Notes: generated from the sequence alone by a model not told the origin. 8,240 nucleotides of DNA from Flavobacterium sp. (GCA_018062725.1 JAGORP010000094.1:1-8240), one strand, 5' to 3'; numbered from the stretch's first letter, positions 1 to 6,191 are shown. Program-made: numbers and translations.

Positions 1-300
1 GAATTATGGATTAGAATCATTAAAAAATATGATGGAGTCTATAAAATTCCAGAAACCGTCTATTATTATCGAAAGCGATTTAATAAAACTTCTTTATCCG
101 ATAATATGAATGTTAACAATAAATCCGATTTATCGAGACTTTACATTTATAATAAACATTATGATTTTTATTGTGAAAATGGATTAGATTTAACAACATT
201 AATCAATACAACGTATCATTTAAAACATTTCAAAAAGAAGTATAACAACATTTGGTATAAAAAAATAATGGCAAAGTTTAAAAGGAAAAAAAATGAGTAA
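1..300 (+). CDS. Family 2 glycosyltransferase, C-terminal fragment (5' end outside the window)
   Basis: The reading frame is open from base 1 to a TAA at 298-300, giving 99 codons of a protein that begins upstream of the window. The first residues, ELWIRIIKKYDGVYKIPETVYYYR, split by eye into ELWIRI, KIPE and YYYR, which match the usual end of the GT-A catalytic domain in family 2 glycosyltransferases (the D/E-Y-E-LW-R motif followed by a YR-containing strand). The remaining 65 or so residues are Lys-, Asn- and Tyr-rich without a recognised domain. Such enzymes transfer a sugar from a nucleotide sugar to a growing glycan at the cytoplasmic face of the membrane. The stop overlaps the next gene by 8 bases, so the two are probably co-transcribed and translationally coupled. 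The nucleotide-binding half and the DxD motif are not visible, so the family call rests on the tail only. An internal ATG at 106 is unlikely to be the true start. Confidence 0.7.
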   Translation, partial: ELWIRIIKKYDGVYKIPETVYYYRKRFNKTSLSDNMNVNNKSDLSRLYIYNKHYDFYCENGLDLTTLINTTYHLKHFKKKYNNIWYKKIMAKFKRKKNE

Positions 301-1294
301 TCCAAAAATAACCGTAGTAATGGCGGTTTATAATGGCGAAAAATATATCAAAGAATCTATCGAATGCGTTTTACAACAAACCTTTCAAGATTTTGAATTA
401 CTTGTAATTAACGATGGCTCTACAGATGGAAGTGTCTCTGTTGTTGAATCCTTTCAAGACGAAAGAATTCGTCTAATTCATAACGAAAAAAACAGTGGTA
501 TTTTATTTACTCGTAATAGAGGTTTACAAGAAGCTCGCGGTACTTATATTGCTGTTTTAGATTGTGATGATCTTTGCACGCCCAACCGATTGGAAATCCA
601 ATATAATTTCCTAGAATCCAATCCAGATATTGCCGTTTGTGGCACTTGGGGTATTATGATTGATGAAAACGGAACTGTTTTTGGACATGAAATCATGCCT
701 GAAACCGACAAGAATTTGGTTTCTATCGCGATGTTATTTACCAATCAGTTTATTCATTCTTCAGTTTTGTATCGAAAAGAAATTGCGGTACAAGCGGGCG
801 GTTATACCGGAGTAAATGGTTGCGAAGATTTTGGACTGTTTTCGCGTATTTCCATCCATCACAAAATGGCTAATATTCCTGAATTTATCACAAAGTACCG
901 GGAACACAATCAGGGAATTTCGAAAACTAAAAAAGAAAGTATTTCCTTTGGTGAGTTAGACATTTTAGCCTTTTTATACCAAAGATTTGGATTGAGCAAA
1001 GAAGAATTAGTCGTGCCTTTTTCGTGTATTCAAAACTCATTTGAAGGACTTACAACCACGCAAATCTCACATTTTTTTATTCGAATCCTTGAACAAAATA
1101 AAACAAACCATGTTTATCCTTCAGAAGATTTTAATACCGTTATTTTTAACAAATGGTACTTCTTTGTCAAACTAACAAACGATAAAATTTTAGCAAAAGT
1201 ATGCTATAAAACGTCAAAAAAATTCCATCACCAGTTAACATTCAAAGAAAAGAAGAAACTATTTAAACTCTATTATTTCAATTCGCCTCTATAA
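293..1294 (+). CDS. Family 2 glycosyltransferase (GT-A fold)
   Basis: This 333-residue protein opens with the typical GT2 strand ITVVMAVYNGEKYIKESI (residues 6-23), then LLVINDGSTDGS (36-47), which binds the nucleotide. The metal-binding DxD region is LDCDD at 89-93, and an acidic motif, CEDFGLFSRI at 177-186, supplies the usual catalytic base position. YREHNQGIS (about 202-210) closes the catalytic domain. The last 120 or so residues are a basic, aromatic-rich tail with no domain I recognise. No signal peptide or membrane span is apparent, so it should act at the cytoplasmic side of the membrane. The donor and acceptor sugars cannot be read from sequence. The ATG lies inside the end of the preceding glycosyltransferase gene and is preceded by the purine-rich AAAAGGAAAAAAA, so the start is well supported. 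Its stop is only 2 bases from the stop of the convergent gene. Confidence 0.9.
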   Translation: MSNPKITVVMAVYNGEKYIKESIECVLQQTFQDFELLVINDGSTDGSVSVVESFQDERIRLIHNEKNSGILFTRNRGLQEARGTYIAVLDCDDLCTPNRLEIQYNFLESNPDIAVCGTWGIMIDENGTVFGHEIMPETDKNLVSIAMLFTNQFIHSSVLYRKEIAVQAGGYTGVNGCEDFGLFSRISIHHKMANIPEFITKYREHNQGISKTKKESISFGELDILAFLYQRFGLSKEELVVPFSCIQNSFEGLTTTQISHFFIRILEQNKTNHVYPSEDFNTVIFNKWYFFVKLTNDKILAKVCYKTSKKFHHQLTFKEKKKLFKLYYFNSPL

Positions 1295-1296
1295 TT

Positions 1297-2241
1297 TCAT
1301 TTTATTTTAAAAGCTTTTTTGGCAATCCGTTTGATAAACCTAATTTTTAATTTAACAGAAGATTGAAAGAAATAGTGCCAAACGACATGTTTCATATCTT
1401 TGGTAAATTCTGACCTATTCGTAAAAAAGACATCAACTGCTTCAAAAGCAGCATTTTGAAGTAAATTTCGTAAAGTTTTCTTAATGTTATCGTTTTGAAA
1501 AGCAAGGTCTTGATCATAAAGTTCTTTAATATTCAAATAAGAACTGTATTGTTGAAAAAAGAATGATTTTAATGAAAAAACACCACCATCATGTATTCTA
1601 TATACCGATGTTTTTTTGTTTATAAACATTCCGTCTCCGTTTTTAAGTAAAAGTAAATAGAGTGAATTATCTTTAAAACGCTTTAATCCATCCAACTGAT
1701 CCAAAAACAACCTATCTTTTCTAAAAACACATGTTAATGACATCGTACAATAGGGATCAAAAATATTGTTCAAATCAATTTTAAAATATTCTTGTGAGAT
1801 ATTTAAATTACTTTCTCTAAAAGTATTCCCTTTTTTTATGGTATAATTTGTCCAACAAATGGAGAAATCCTCATTTTGCTCTAAAAATTCAACTTGCGTT
1901 TGCAATTTATGTTCATCGGTCCAATAATCATCACCTTCACACAATGCGATATATTTTCCTCGAGCAGCAGGAAATGTAAAGTGAGTCCAAATATTTATTT
2001 TTTTTGAATGTCTATTTTCCTTCTGATAAATAGGCACAATGATGTTAGGATATTTTTCATAATATTCTGCAACGATAGCTTTCGTTCCATCAGTAGAAGC
2101 ATCATCATGCACAATAATTTCAAACAAAAAATCTGTCTTCTGATTTAACAAGGATTCAATTGTTTTTGAAATGAAGTTTACGTGATCAAATGTATGACAG
2201 ACTACAGAAACCAAAGGTGTTTTATCTGGTGATTGTGGCAT
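1297..2241 (-). CDS. Family 2 glycosyltransferase, paralogue 1 of a duplicated pair
   Basis: From the ATG at 2241 the protein has 314 residues. PLVSVVCHTFDH (9-20) is the first GT-A strand, HDDASTDGT (45-53) the nucleotide-binding loop, and CEGDDYW (101-107) the metal-binding motif typical of this Bacteroidota subgroup. SVYRIHDGGV (212-221) follows the catalytic core, and the C-terminus is basic (KLKIRFIKRIAKK). It is about 70% identical by eye to the protein at 4149-5081, with no gap over 301 residues. I chose the ATG at 2241 because it leaves the same short lead-in before the core as in the paralogue; an in-frame TTG at 2271 would add ten residues. The gene runs opposite to its neighbours, converges on the glycosyltransferase at 293-1294 with 2 bases between stops, and diverges from the aminotransferase gene. 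Substrate unknown. Confidence 0.88.
   Translation of the reverse strand: MPQSPDKTPLVSVVCHTFDHVNFISKTIESLLNQKTDFLFEIIVHDDASTDGTKAIVAEYYEKYPNIIVPIYQKENRHSKKINIWTHFTFPAARGKYIALCEGDDYWTDEHKLQTQVEFLEQNEDFSICWTNYTIKKGNTFRESNLNISQEYFKIDLNNIFDPYCTMSLTCVFRKDRLFLDQLDGLKRFKDNSLYLLLLKNGDGMFINKKTSVYRIHDGGVFSLKSFFFQQYSSYLNIKELYDQDLAFQNDNIKKTLRNLLQNAAFEAVDVFFTNRSEFTKDMKHVVWHYFFQSSVKLKIRFIKRIAKKAFKIK
1315..2217 (-). repeat. Long direct repeat, copy 1 (glycosyltransferase core)
   Basis: These 903 bases encode 301 residues that align without insertion or deletion to the 903 bases at 4164-5066, at a constant offset of 2849. Protein identity is roughly 70% by eye, higher in the C-terminal half. An unbroken identical run of 44 bases lies at 1745-1788, matching 4594-4637. 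The similarity stops close to the ends of the coding regions: the intergenic flanks differ. Confidence 0.85.
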
Positions 2242-2290
2242 CGAAATAGTAGGATTTTCTTTTAAAGTCAAAATGATATTATTTAATTTT

Positions 2291-2320
2291 AATGGTTTAT
2301 TAATTTAACCATTTTTTTTC
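2291..2320. other. Stem-loop followed by a T-run, in the divergent intergenic region
   Basis: AATGGTT (2291-2297) and AACCATT (2307-2313) can pair around a 9-base loop. On the + strand a run of eight T (2312-2319) overlaps and follows the stem, which is the form of a rho-independent terminator. No + strand gene precedes it within reach, because the neighbouring gene runs the other way. If the minus-strand promoter near 2356-2363 is real, the stem-loop would lie in the leader of the glycosyltransferase mRNA. The stem is AT-rich and weak. Confidence 0.35.
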
Positions 2321-2355
2321 GGAAATTTGAAGTAAGAAACAGTTTTTTTTCGATG

Positions 2356-2363
2356 CAAAACTA
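2356..2363 (-). promoter_or_regulatory. Candidate Bacteroidota -7 promoter box for the minus-strand glycosyltransferase
   Basis: Read on the minus strand this is TAGTTTTG, an exact match to the TAnnTTTG box of the Bacteroidota primary sigma factor. I see no TTG at the expected distance for a -33 box, so support is from one element only. It would give a leader of roughly 100 bases before the ATG at 2241. Confidence 0.3.
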
Positions 2364-2404
2364 TAAAAAAAACATAGATCAGAATTTAGAACAAAGAAAT
2401 ATGT

Positions 2405-2412
2405 TATTTTTG
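2405..2412 (+). promoter_or_regulatory. Candidate Bacteroidota -7 promoter box for the aminotransferase gene
   Basis: TATTTTTG matches TAnnTTTG exactly and lies 16 bases before the ATG at 2429, giving a short leader with no Shine-Dalgarno sequence, as is common in this phylum. The -33 position has only a weak TTTAG-like sequence around 2385-2389. It would drive the aminotransferase and acyltransferase genes as one transcript. Confidence 0.45.
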
Positions 2413-2428
2413 TAGCAAGTAATAAATT

Positions 2429-3502
2429 ATGATTAACGTAACACGAACATTTCTTCCTCCCCAAGAAGAATACAATGCTTTTCTAAAAAGAGCATGGGAC
2501 AAAATTTGGTTAACAAATAGAGGTGAACTTACCTTAGAACTTGAATCTAAATTAAAAAATTATCTCCAAATCAATAACATTATTATTACTAATAACGGCA
2601 CCATTCCGTTGCAAATTGCTTTAAAAATATTGGGAAACCAAGGAGAAATCATCACGACGCCTTTTTCTTATGTAGCTACAGTTTCTGCTATTATTTGGGA
2701 AAATTGCACGCCCGTTTTTGTCGATATCGATCCAGAACATTTAACCATTGATGAAACTAAAATTGAAGCAGCCATTACACCAAAAACCACCGCTATTTTA
2801 GCTACTCATGTTTTTGGAAATCCATGCCATGTCTCTGCAATTGAAAAAATTGCTAGCAAATACAACTTAAAAGTTATTTATGATGCGGCACATTGTTTTG
2901 GTGTAAATTACAAAAACCAGTCTGTTTTTAATTACGGAGATGTCAGTACTTGTAGTTTTCATGCTACCAAAATTTTTCAAACGGGAGAAGGTGGTGCCCT
3001 ATTTTCTAATGATGCTTCATTGCACCATAAATTGTTTTACAGTCATAATTTTGGTCACAATGGACCATTAGATTTTCATGGATTGGGAATCAATGCAAAA
3101 ATTTCAGAGTTACAATCTGCCATGGGATTAGCCGTTTTTGATCATTTGGAACACATTTTTATTGAACGAAAAAAAGTGGTTGATTTCTATTTGAAAAACT
3201 TAGATTACTCTAAACTTTCAACCATGAAAATAAGAGAAAATACGGAATGGAATTACAGCTATTTCCCGGTAATTTTAAATTCTGAAGAAGTATTATTGAA
3301 GGTACAACAAAAACTGAATCAGTCAGATATATTCCCAAGAAGATATTTTTATCCCTCTTTAAATACCATTGATTTTGTAAAAGGCAAAACAATGCCAATT
3401 TCCGAATCTATTGCATCACGAATTTTGTGTTTGCCATTGTATGTAGGATTAGAAACCGAACAACTAAAACAAATAACAGAAATAATCAATAGCACATGTT
3501 AG
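2429..3502 (+). CDS. DegT/DnrJ/EryC1/StrS-family nucleotide-sugar aminotransferase (PLP-dependent)
   Basis: The 357-residue protein has the normal length of this fold-type I family. It begins with a substrate-side motif, INVTRTFLPPQEEYNAFL (2-19), then WLTNRGELTLELE (27-39). NNGTIPLQIAL (55-65) is the PLP-phosphate loop, TTPFSYVATVSAI (76-88) the usual substrate-binding stretch, and YDAAHCFG (151-158) carries Asp152, which contacts the PLP ring nitrogen. SFHATKIFQTGEGGAL (176-191) contains Lys181, the Schiff-base lysine. The family transfers an amino group, normally from glutamate, to a keto-sugar linked to UDP, dTDP or GDP. The overlap with the NeuD/PglD-like acyltransferase suggests a 4-amino-4,6-dideoxy or similar sugar that is then N-acylated, as in VioA-VioB or PglE-PglD; which nucleotide and sugar is inference. 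No 4,6-dehydratase gene is in the window, so the keto-sugar must come from elsewhere. Confidence 0.92.
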   Translation: MINVTRTFLPPQEEYNAFLKRAWDKIWLTNRGELTLELESKLKNYLQINNIIITNNGTIPLQIALKILGNQGEIITTPFSYVATVSAIIWENCTPVFVDIDPEHLTIDETKIEAAITPKTTAILATHVFGNPCHVSAIEKIASKYNLKVIYDAAHCFGVNYKNQSVFNYGDVSTCSFHATKIFQTGEGGALFSNDASLHHKLFYSHNFGHNGPLDFHGLGINAKISELQSAMGLAVFDHLEHIFIERKKVVDFYLKNLDYSKLSTMKIRENTEWNYSYFPVILNSEEVLLKVQQKLNQSDIFPRRYFYPSLNTIDFVKGKTMPISESIASRILCLPLYVGLETEQLKQITEIINSTC

Positions 3503-4143
3503 TAATTGGAGCCAAAGGATTTGCAAAAGAAATGCTTGAAATATTTCATCAAAATAATACCCTCAAAGATTTGGTTTTTTATGACGATGTGAATAGTGAT
3601 ATCGAGGATAAATTGTTTGGTATTTTTAAAGTTTTAAAGAAACCAGAAGAAGCTATTCATTATTTTAATACCGTTTCCAAAGCATTTGTAATCGGCATTG
3701 GAAACCCTTTGCTCCGTTATAAATTGTCTCAAAAATTTATTGAATTTGGTGGTGAGTTAACTTCAGTGGTTAGTCCCTTTGCTAAAATCGGATATTATGG
3801 AATCGAAATTGGTGAAGGCGCAAATATTTTAACCGATGCTATTATCACCTCCAATATAAAAATTGGAATCGGTTGCCTGATTAACAAACAGGTTATGGTT
3901 GGACACGATGTTGTTTTAGAAGATTTTGTTGAATTGGCGCCCGGAGCAAAGATTGGTGGCCACTGCAAAATTGGAAGTTATACGTTTGTGGGCATGAATG
4001 CCATTATTCTTCCAAAAGTAAAAATTGGTAAAAATGTTGTGGTTGCCTCAGGAGCTGTAGTTACTAAAGATGTACTTGATAATTGTATGGTCGCTGGTGT
4101 CCCTGCAGTCATAAAAAATGAACGGGAACCATTACCCTTCTAA
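3496..4143 (+). CDS. NeuD/PglD-like sugar O- or N-acyltransferase (left-handed beta-helix)
   Basis: The 215-residue protein starts with MLVIGAKGFAKEMLEI, the Rossmann-like N-terminal domain of the NeuD/PglD family that binds the nucleotide sugar (about 1-75). From about residue 88 there are hexapeptide repeats (VSPFAKIG, IEIGEGA, IKIGIGC, AKIGGHCKIG, VKIGKNVVV) that form a trimeric left-handed beta-helix. His137 in MVGHDVVL sits where PglD has its catalytic histidine, followed by Asp138. The C-terminus, AGVPAVIKNE, is the usual end of the helix. It would transfer an acetyl or other acyl group from acyl-CoA to the amino sugar made by the preceding gene. The ATG lies inside the end of the aminotransferase gene (7-base overlap), a strong sign of translational coupling. 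The stop is 5 bases from the stop of the convergent glycosyltransferase. The acyl donor cannot be read from sequence. Confidence 0.9.
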   Translation: MLVIGAKGFAKEMLEIFHQNNTLKDLVFYDDVNSDIEDKLFGIFKVLKKPEEAIHYFNTVSKAFVIGIGNPLLRYKLSQKFIEFGGELTSVVSPFAKIGYYGIEIGEGANILTDAIITSNIKIGIGCLINKQVMVGHDVVLEDFVELAPGAKIGGHCKIGSYTFVGMNAIILPKVKIGKNVVVASGAVVTKDVLDNCMVAGVPAVIKNEREPLPF

Positions 4144-4148
4144 ATTTA

Positions 4149-5081
4149 TTATTGCTGAACTATTTTTTTGGCAATCAATTTAATAAACCTGATTTTTAAT
4201 TTCACTGAGGATTGTAAGAAATATTTCCAAACAGCAACCCTCATTTCTTTTGTGAAATTTGATCTATCGTCAAAAAAAACATCAACCGCTTCAAAAGCAG
4301 CATTTTGTAGTAAGTTTTGTAAGGTTTTTTTAATATTTTGGGTTTGAAATGCTGTATCCAATTGGTAGAGTTCCTGAATATTGACGTAAGAACTATATTG
4401 TTGAAAAAAAACTGATTTTAAGGAAAAAACACCTTCATCGTGTAATCGATACACCGATGTACTTTTGTTGATGAACATTCCATCGCCATTTTTAAGCAAT
4501 AAGAGGTATAACGAATTGTCCTTAAAATGCTTCAAACGATTCAATTGATCCAAATTCAACCTATCCTTTCTAAAAACAGTGGTTAATGACATGGTACAAT
4601 AGGGATCAAAAATATTGTTCAAATCAATTTTAAAATAATCTTCGGCAATCCTTAAATTACTTTCTGCAATGGTATTTCCTTTTTTGGTACTGTAATTTGT
4701 CCAACAAATAGAAAAATTCTCATTTTGCTCTAAAAAGTGTATTTGTTCTTGCAATTTATGTTCATCATTCCAATAATCGTCACCTTCGCAAATGGCAATA
4801 TATTTTCCTTTGGCAATCGGAAAGGTAAAGTTGGCCCAAATATTAATCTTTTTGGAATACACGTTGGTATCTTGAAAAACACCGTGTATCAAATTTGGAA
4901 ATTCGAGTGCATATTTTTCAATAATAGCTCTTGTCGAATCGGTAGAAGCATCATCATGAATAATAATTTCTATCGGAAAGTCAACTTTTTGATTTAAAAA
5001 ACCATTAATTGTTTCTTCCAAATATTTTTCATGATTGAAGGTATGACAAACAATACTAACTAATGGCAATCCAATTTTCAA
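4149..5081 (-). CDS. Family 2 glycosyltransferase, paralogue 2 of a duplicated pair
   Basis: This 310-residue GT-A enzyme is the sister of the protein at 1297-2241. It has LPLVSIVCHTFNH (5-17), HDDASTDST (42-50), CEGDDYW (98-104) and the same basic tail. Between the paralogues, the stretch FKIDLNNIFDPYCTMSLT and the segment from FKDNSLYLL to GDGMFINK are identical or nearly so, while the first 80 residues differ more. That pattern suggests shared acceptor or core structure with some divergence near the donor side, which is inference. The start is unusual: between an upstream in-frame stop and the core there is no ATG, so the TTG at 5081 (or the one at 5069) must be used, unless a base has been gained. 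An ATG at 5086-5088 is out of frame by one. The gene diverges from the YrdC gene and converges on the acyltransferase gene. Confidence 0.86.
   Translation of the reverse strand: MKIGLPLVSIVCHTFNHEKYLEETINGFLNQKVDFPIEIIIHDDASTDSTRAIIEKYALEFPNLIHGVFQDTNVYSKKINIWANFTFPIAKGKYIAICEGDDYWNDEHKLQEQIHFLEQNENFSICWTNYSTKKGNTIAESNLRIAEDYFKIDLNNIFDPYCTMSLTTVFRKDRLNLDQLNRLKHFKDNSLYLLLLKNGDGMFINKSTSVYRLHDEGVFSLKSVFFQQYSSYVNIQELYQLDTAFQTQNIKKTLQNLLQNAAFEAVDVFFDDRSNFTKEMRVAVWKYFLQSSVKLKIRFIKLIAKKIVQQ
4164..5066 (-). repeat. Long direct repeat, copy 2 (glycosyltransferase core)
   Basis: This is the partner of 1315-2217, in the same orientation and of equal length (903 bases) with no indel. The two copies bracket the aminotransferase and acyltransferase genes, so recombination between them could delete or duplicate about 2.85 kb and leave one hybrid glycosyltransferase gene. 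Confidence 0.85.
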
Positions 5082-5103
5082 AACGCATAAAATTTATAAT
5101 TTG

Positions 5104-5111
5104 CAAAGTTA
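5104..5111 (-). promoter_or_regulatory. Candidate -7 promoter box for the minus-strand glycosyltransferase
   Basis: On the minus strand this reads TAACTTTG, an exact TAnnTTTG match, placed 22 bases before the TTG at 5081 and 15 bases before the out-of-frame ATG at 5088. No clear TTG -33 box is visible upstream. Confidence 0.35.
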
Positions 5112-5170
5112 ATGGTTTTAAAGCCTAGAAAAATAGCATTATTTCGTTTTTTTTTGACCTCAATTTGGAG

Positions 5171-5178
5171 TATTTTTG
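5171..5178 (+). promoter_or_regulatory. Candidate -7 promoter box for the YrdC-family gene
   Basis: TATTTTTG matches TAnnTTTG exactly and is followed 12 bases later by the ATG at 5191. A TTG at 5154-5156 lies upstream, but the 14-base spacing is shorter than usual for this promoter type. The TTG at 5176 falls inside this box, which argues against it as the start codon. Confidence 0.4.
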
Positions 5179-5190
5179 ACAAAAAAACGA

Positions 5191-5757
5191 ATGGATATTA
5201 ATACTGAAGTACATAACGCTTTTGAAGTCATCCAAAATGGTGGTATTATCCTCTACCCTACGGATACCGTTTGGGGAATTGGTTGTGATGCCTCTAATTC
5301 CGAAGCAATCAAAAAAATTTATGCTTTAAAGCAAAGAGAAGAATCTAAAAGCATGATTGTGCTTATGAATGGTGACCGAATGCTTTACAACGTATTCAAA
5401 GAAGTTCCTGAAGTGGCTTGGCAAATACTTGATTTATCCGAAAAGCCAACGACATTAATTCTAGATAATCCTCGTAATGTAGCACCAAACATTATTGCAG
5501 AAGACAAAACGCTGGGCATGCGTATTGTAAAGGAACCGTTTTGCTTTAAACTAATGGAACGTATGAAAAAACCATTGGTCTCGACTTCAGCAAATATTTC
5601 CGGACAACCTACACCAAAATCTTTTAAAGAAATTTCACCCGAAATTATAAAAGGTGTTGACTATGTAGTAAATTTGCACCATGACAAAATTTGCGACAAA
5701 CCATCAACAATTATCAAATTAACAAACGATTGTCAGGTGAAGGTAATTCGGAAATAA
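5191..5757 (+). CDS. L-threonylcarbamoyladenylate synthase (YrdC/Sua5 family, short form)
   Basis: This enzyme condenses threonine, bicarbonate and ATP to threonylcarbamoyl-AMP, the precursor of the t6A37 modification in tRNAs that read ANN codons; it acts in the cytoplasm. From ATG 5191 there are 188 residues, which is the YrdC domain alone, without the extra C-terminal Sua5 domain. Visible motifs are GGIILYPTDTVWGIGCD (17-33), the KQRE stretch near 47-50, STSANISGQPT (131-141) and PSTII (171-175), all typical of the nucleotide- and threonine-binding cleft. An in-frame TTG at 5176 would add five residues, but it lies in a promoter-like box and the ATG fits the family's normal N-terminus. The next housekeeping gene on the same strand also matures tRNA, and the two are separated by the GxxExxY cassette. 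Confidence 0.9.
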   Translation: MDINTEVHNAFEVIQNGGIILYPTDTVWGIGCDASNSEAIKKIYALKQREESKSMIVLMNGDRMLYNVFKEVPEVAWQILDLSEKPTTLILDNPRNVAPNIIAEDKTLGMRIVKEPFCFKLMERMKKPLVSTSANISGQPTPKSFKEISPEIIKGVDYVVNLHHDKICDKPSTIIKLTNDCQVKVIRK

Positions 5758-5777
5758 ATCAATTACATTTTTATGAG

Positions 5778-5795
5778 CCACGAATACACGAATTT
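5778..5795 (+). repeat. CACGAATT-type repeat, copy A (left arm of inverted repeat)
   Basis: The sequence CCACGAATACACGAATTT contains two tandem units of the 8-mer CACGAATT (the first ends in A). It matches the reverse complement of 6171-6188 at 17 of 18 positions and the copy at 7645-7662 at 16 of 18. It ends exactly one base before the ATG of the GxxExxY gene, so it occupies the ribosome-binding position. Confidence 0.8.
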
Positions 5796-6170
5796 ATGCC
5801 AAATATTATTTACCAAACAGAAAGCTACAAGTTGATAGGAAAACTTTTTGAAGTTCATAACAACCTTGGAAAAGGATTCTTAGAAATTGTCTATAAAGAT
5901 GCTATAGAATACGAATTAAAAAAATCAAAAATTCATTTTGATAGAGAAAAAGAATATCTTGTAAACTACAAAGACGTTATTCTAAAACATAAATTTTATG
6001 CAGACTTTGTAGTCTTCGATAAAATAATTTTAGAAGTAAAATCTTGTAAAAACATATCGGATTCTCACATTGCGCAAGCAATAAATTATCTAAAAGTATC
6101 TAACAATAAATTAGCTGTTATAGTAAACTTCAATAAAGATTCTTTGGAATATAAACGAATCGTTATTTAA
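5796..6170 (+). CDS. GxxExxY protein (PD-(D/E)XK nuclease-like family, function unknown)
   Basis: From the ATG at 5796 the protein has 124 residues, the usual length of the family. The signature GxxExxY is present as GFLEIVY (27-33). A nuclease-like core follows: YADFVVFDKIILEVKS (68-83) supplies Asp70 and the Glu80-x-Lys82 pair of a PD-(D/E)XK site, and AQAINYLK (93-100) matches the conserved helix with Gln94. The C-terminus, NFNKDSLEYKRIVI, is the normal family ending. No activity has been established for this family that I can name, and DNA or RNA cleavage is inferred from the fold. An in-frame ATG at 5691 would extend it into the preceding gene, but that extra part has no family similarity. 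Its immediate flanks are an inverted repeat, unlike the rest of the window, and it interrupts a run of housekeeping genes, so transfer is plausible. Confidence 0.85.
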   Translation: MPNIIYQTESYKLIGKLFEVHNNLGKGFLEIVYKDAIEYELKKSKIHFDREKEYLVNYKDVILKHKFYADFVVFDKIILEVKSCKNISDSHIAQAINYLKVSNNKLAVIVNFNKDSLEYKRIVI

Positions 6171-6188
6171 AAATTCGTGAATTCGTGG
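6171..6188 (-). repeat. CACGAATT-type repeat, copy B (right arm of inverted repeat)
   Basis: On the minus strand this reads CCACGAATTCACGAATTT, with two perfect tandem CACGAATT units. It begins at the base after the TAA of the GxxExxY gene. It is the only copy in the window with both units intact. Confidence 0.8.
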
Positions 6189-6191
6189 TTT

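Noticed and set aside
106..300. A separate 64-residue small gene starting at the internal ATG 106
   Set aside because: The same frame is open to base 1 and reads as the end of a glycosyltransferase domain, so this is the tail of a larger gene.
3416..3426. Another CACGAATT repeat inside the aminotransferase gene
   Set aside because: It is one octamer followed by T, within well-conserved coding sequence, with no second unit. It is best explained by chance in AT-rich DNA.
4737..4997. An 86-codon open frame on the + strand opposite the second glycosyltransferase paralogue
   Set aside because: It is antisense to a clear GT2 core and has no domain. Its hydrophobic look comes from the reverse reading of Lys/Asn/Glu-rich codons.
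5691..5795. A longer GxxExxY protein starting inside the YrdC gene
   Set aside because: The extra 35 residues are out-of-frame YrdC sequence plus repeat copy A, and the family's normal N-terminus begins at the ATG 5796.
5758..5795. Rho-independent terminator after the YrdC gene
   Set aside because: The 38-base gap holds no GC-rich stem with a T-run; its only structure is repeat copy A.
5773..5835. A short open frame starting with ATGAGCCAC at 5773
   Set aside because: It ends after 20 codons, lies across the repeat and in another frame of the GxxExxY gene, and has no recognisable content. Its ATG is more interesting as half of the TATGAGC direct repeat.
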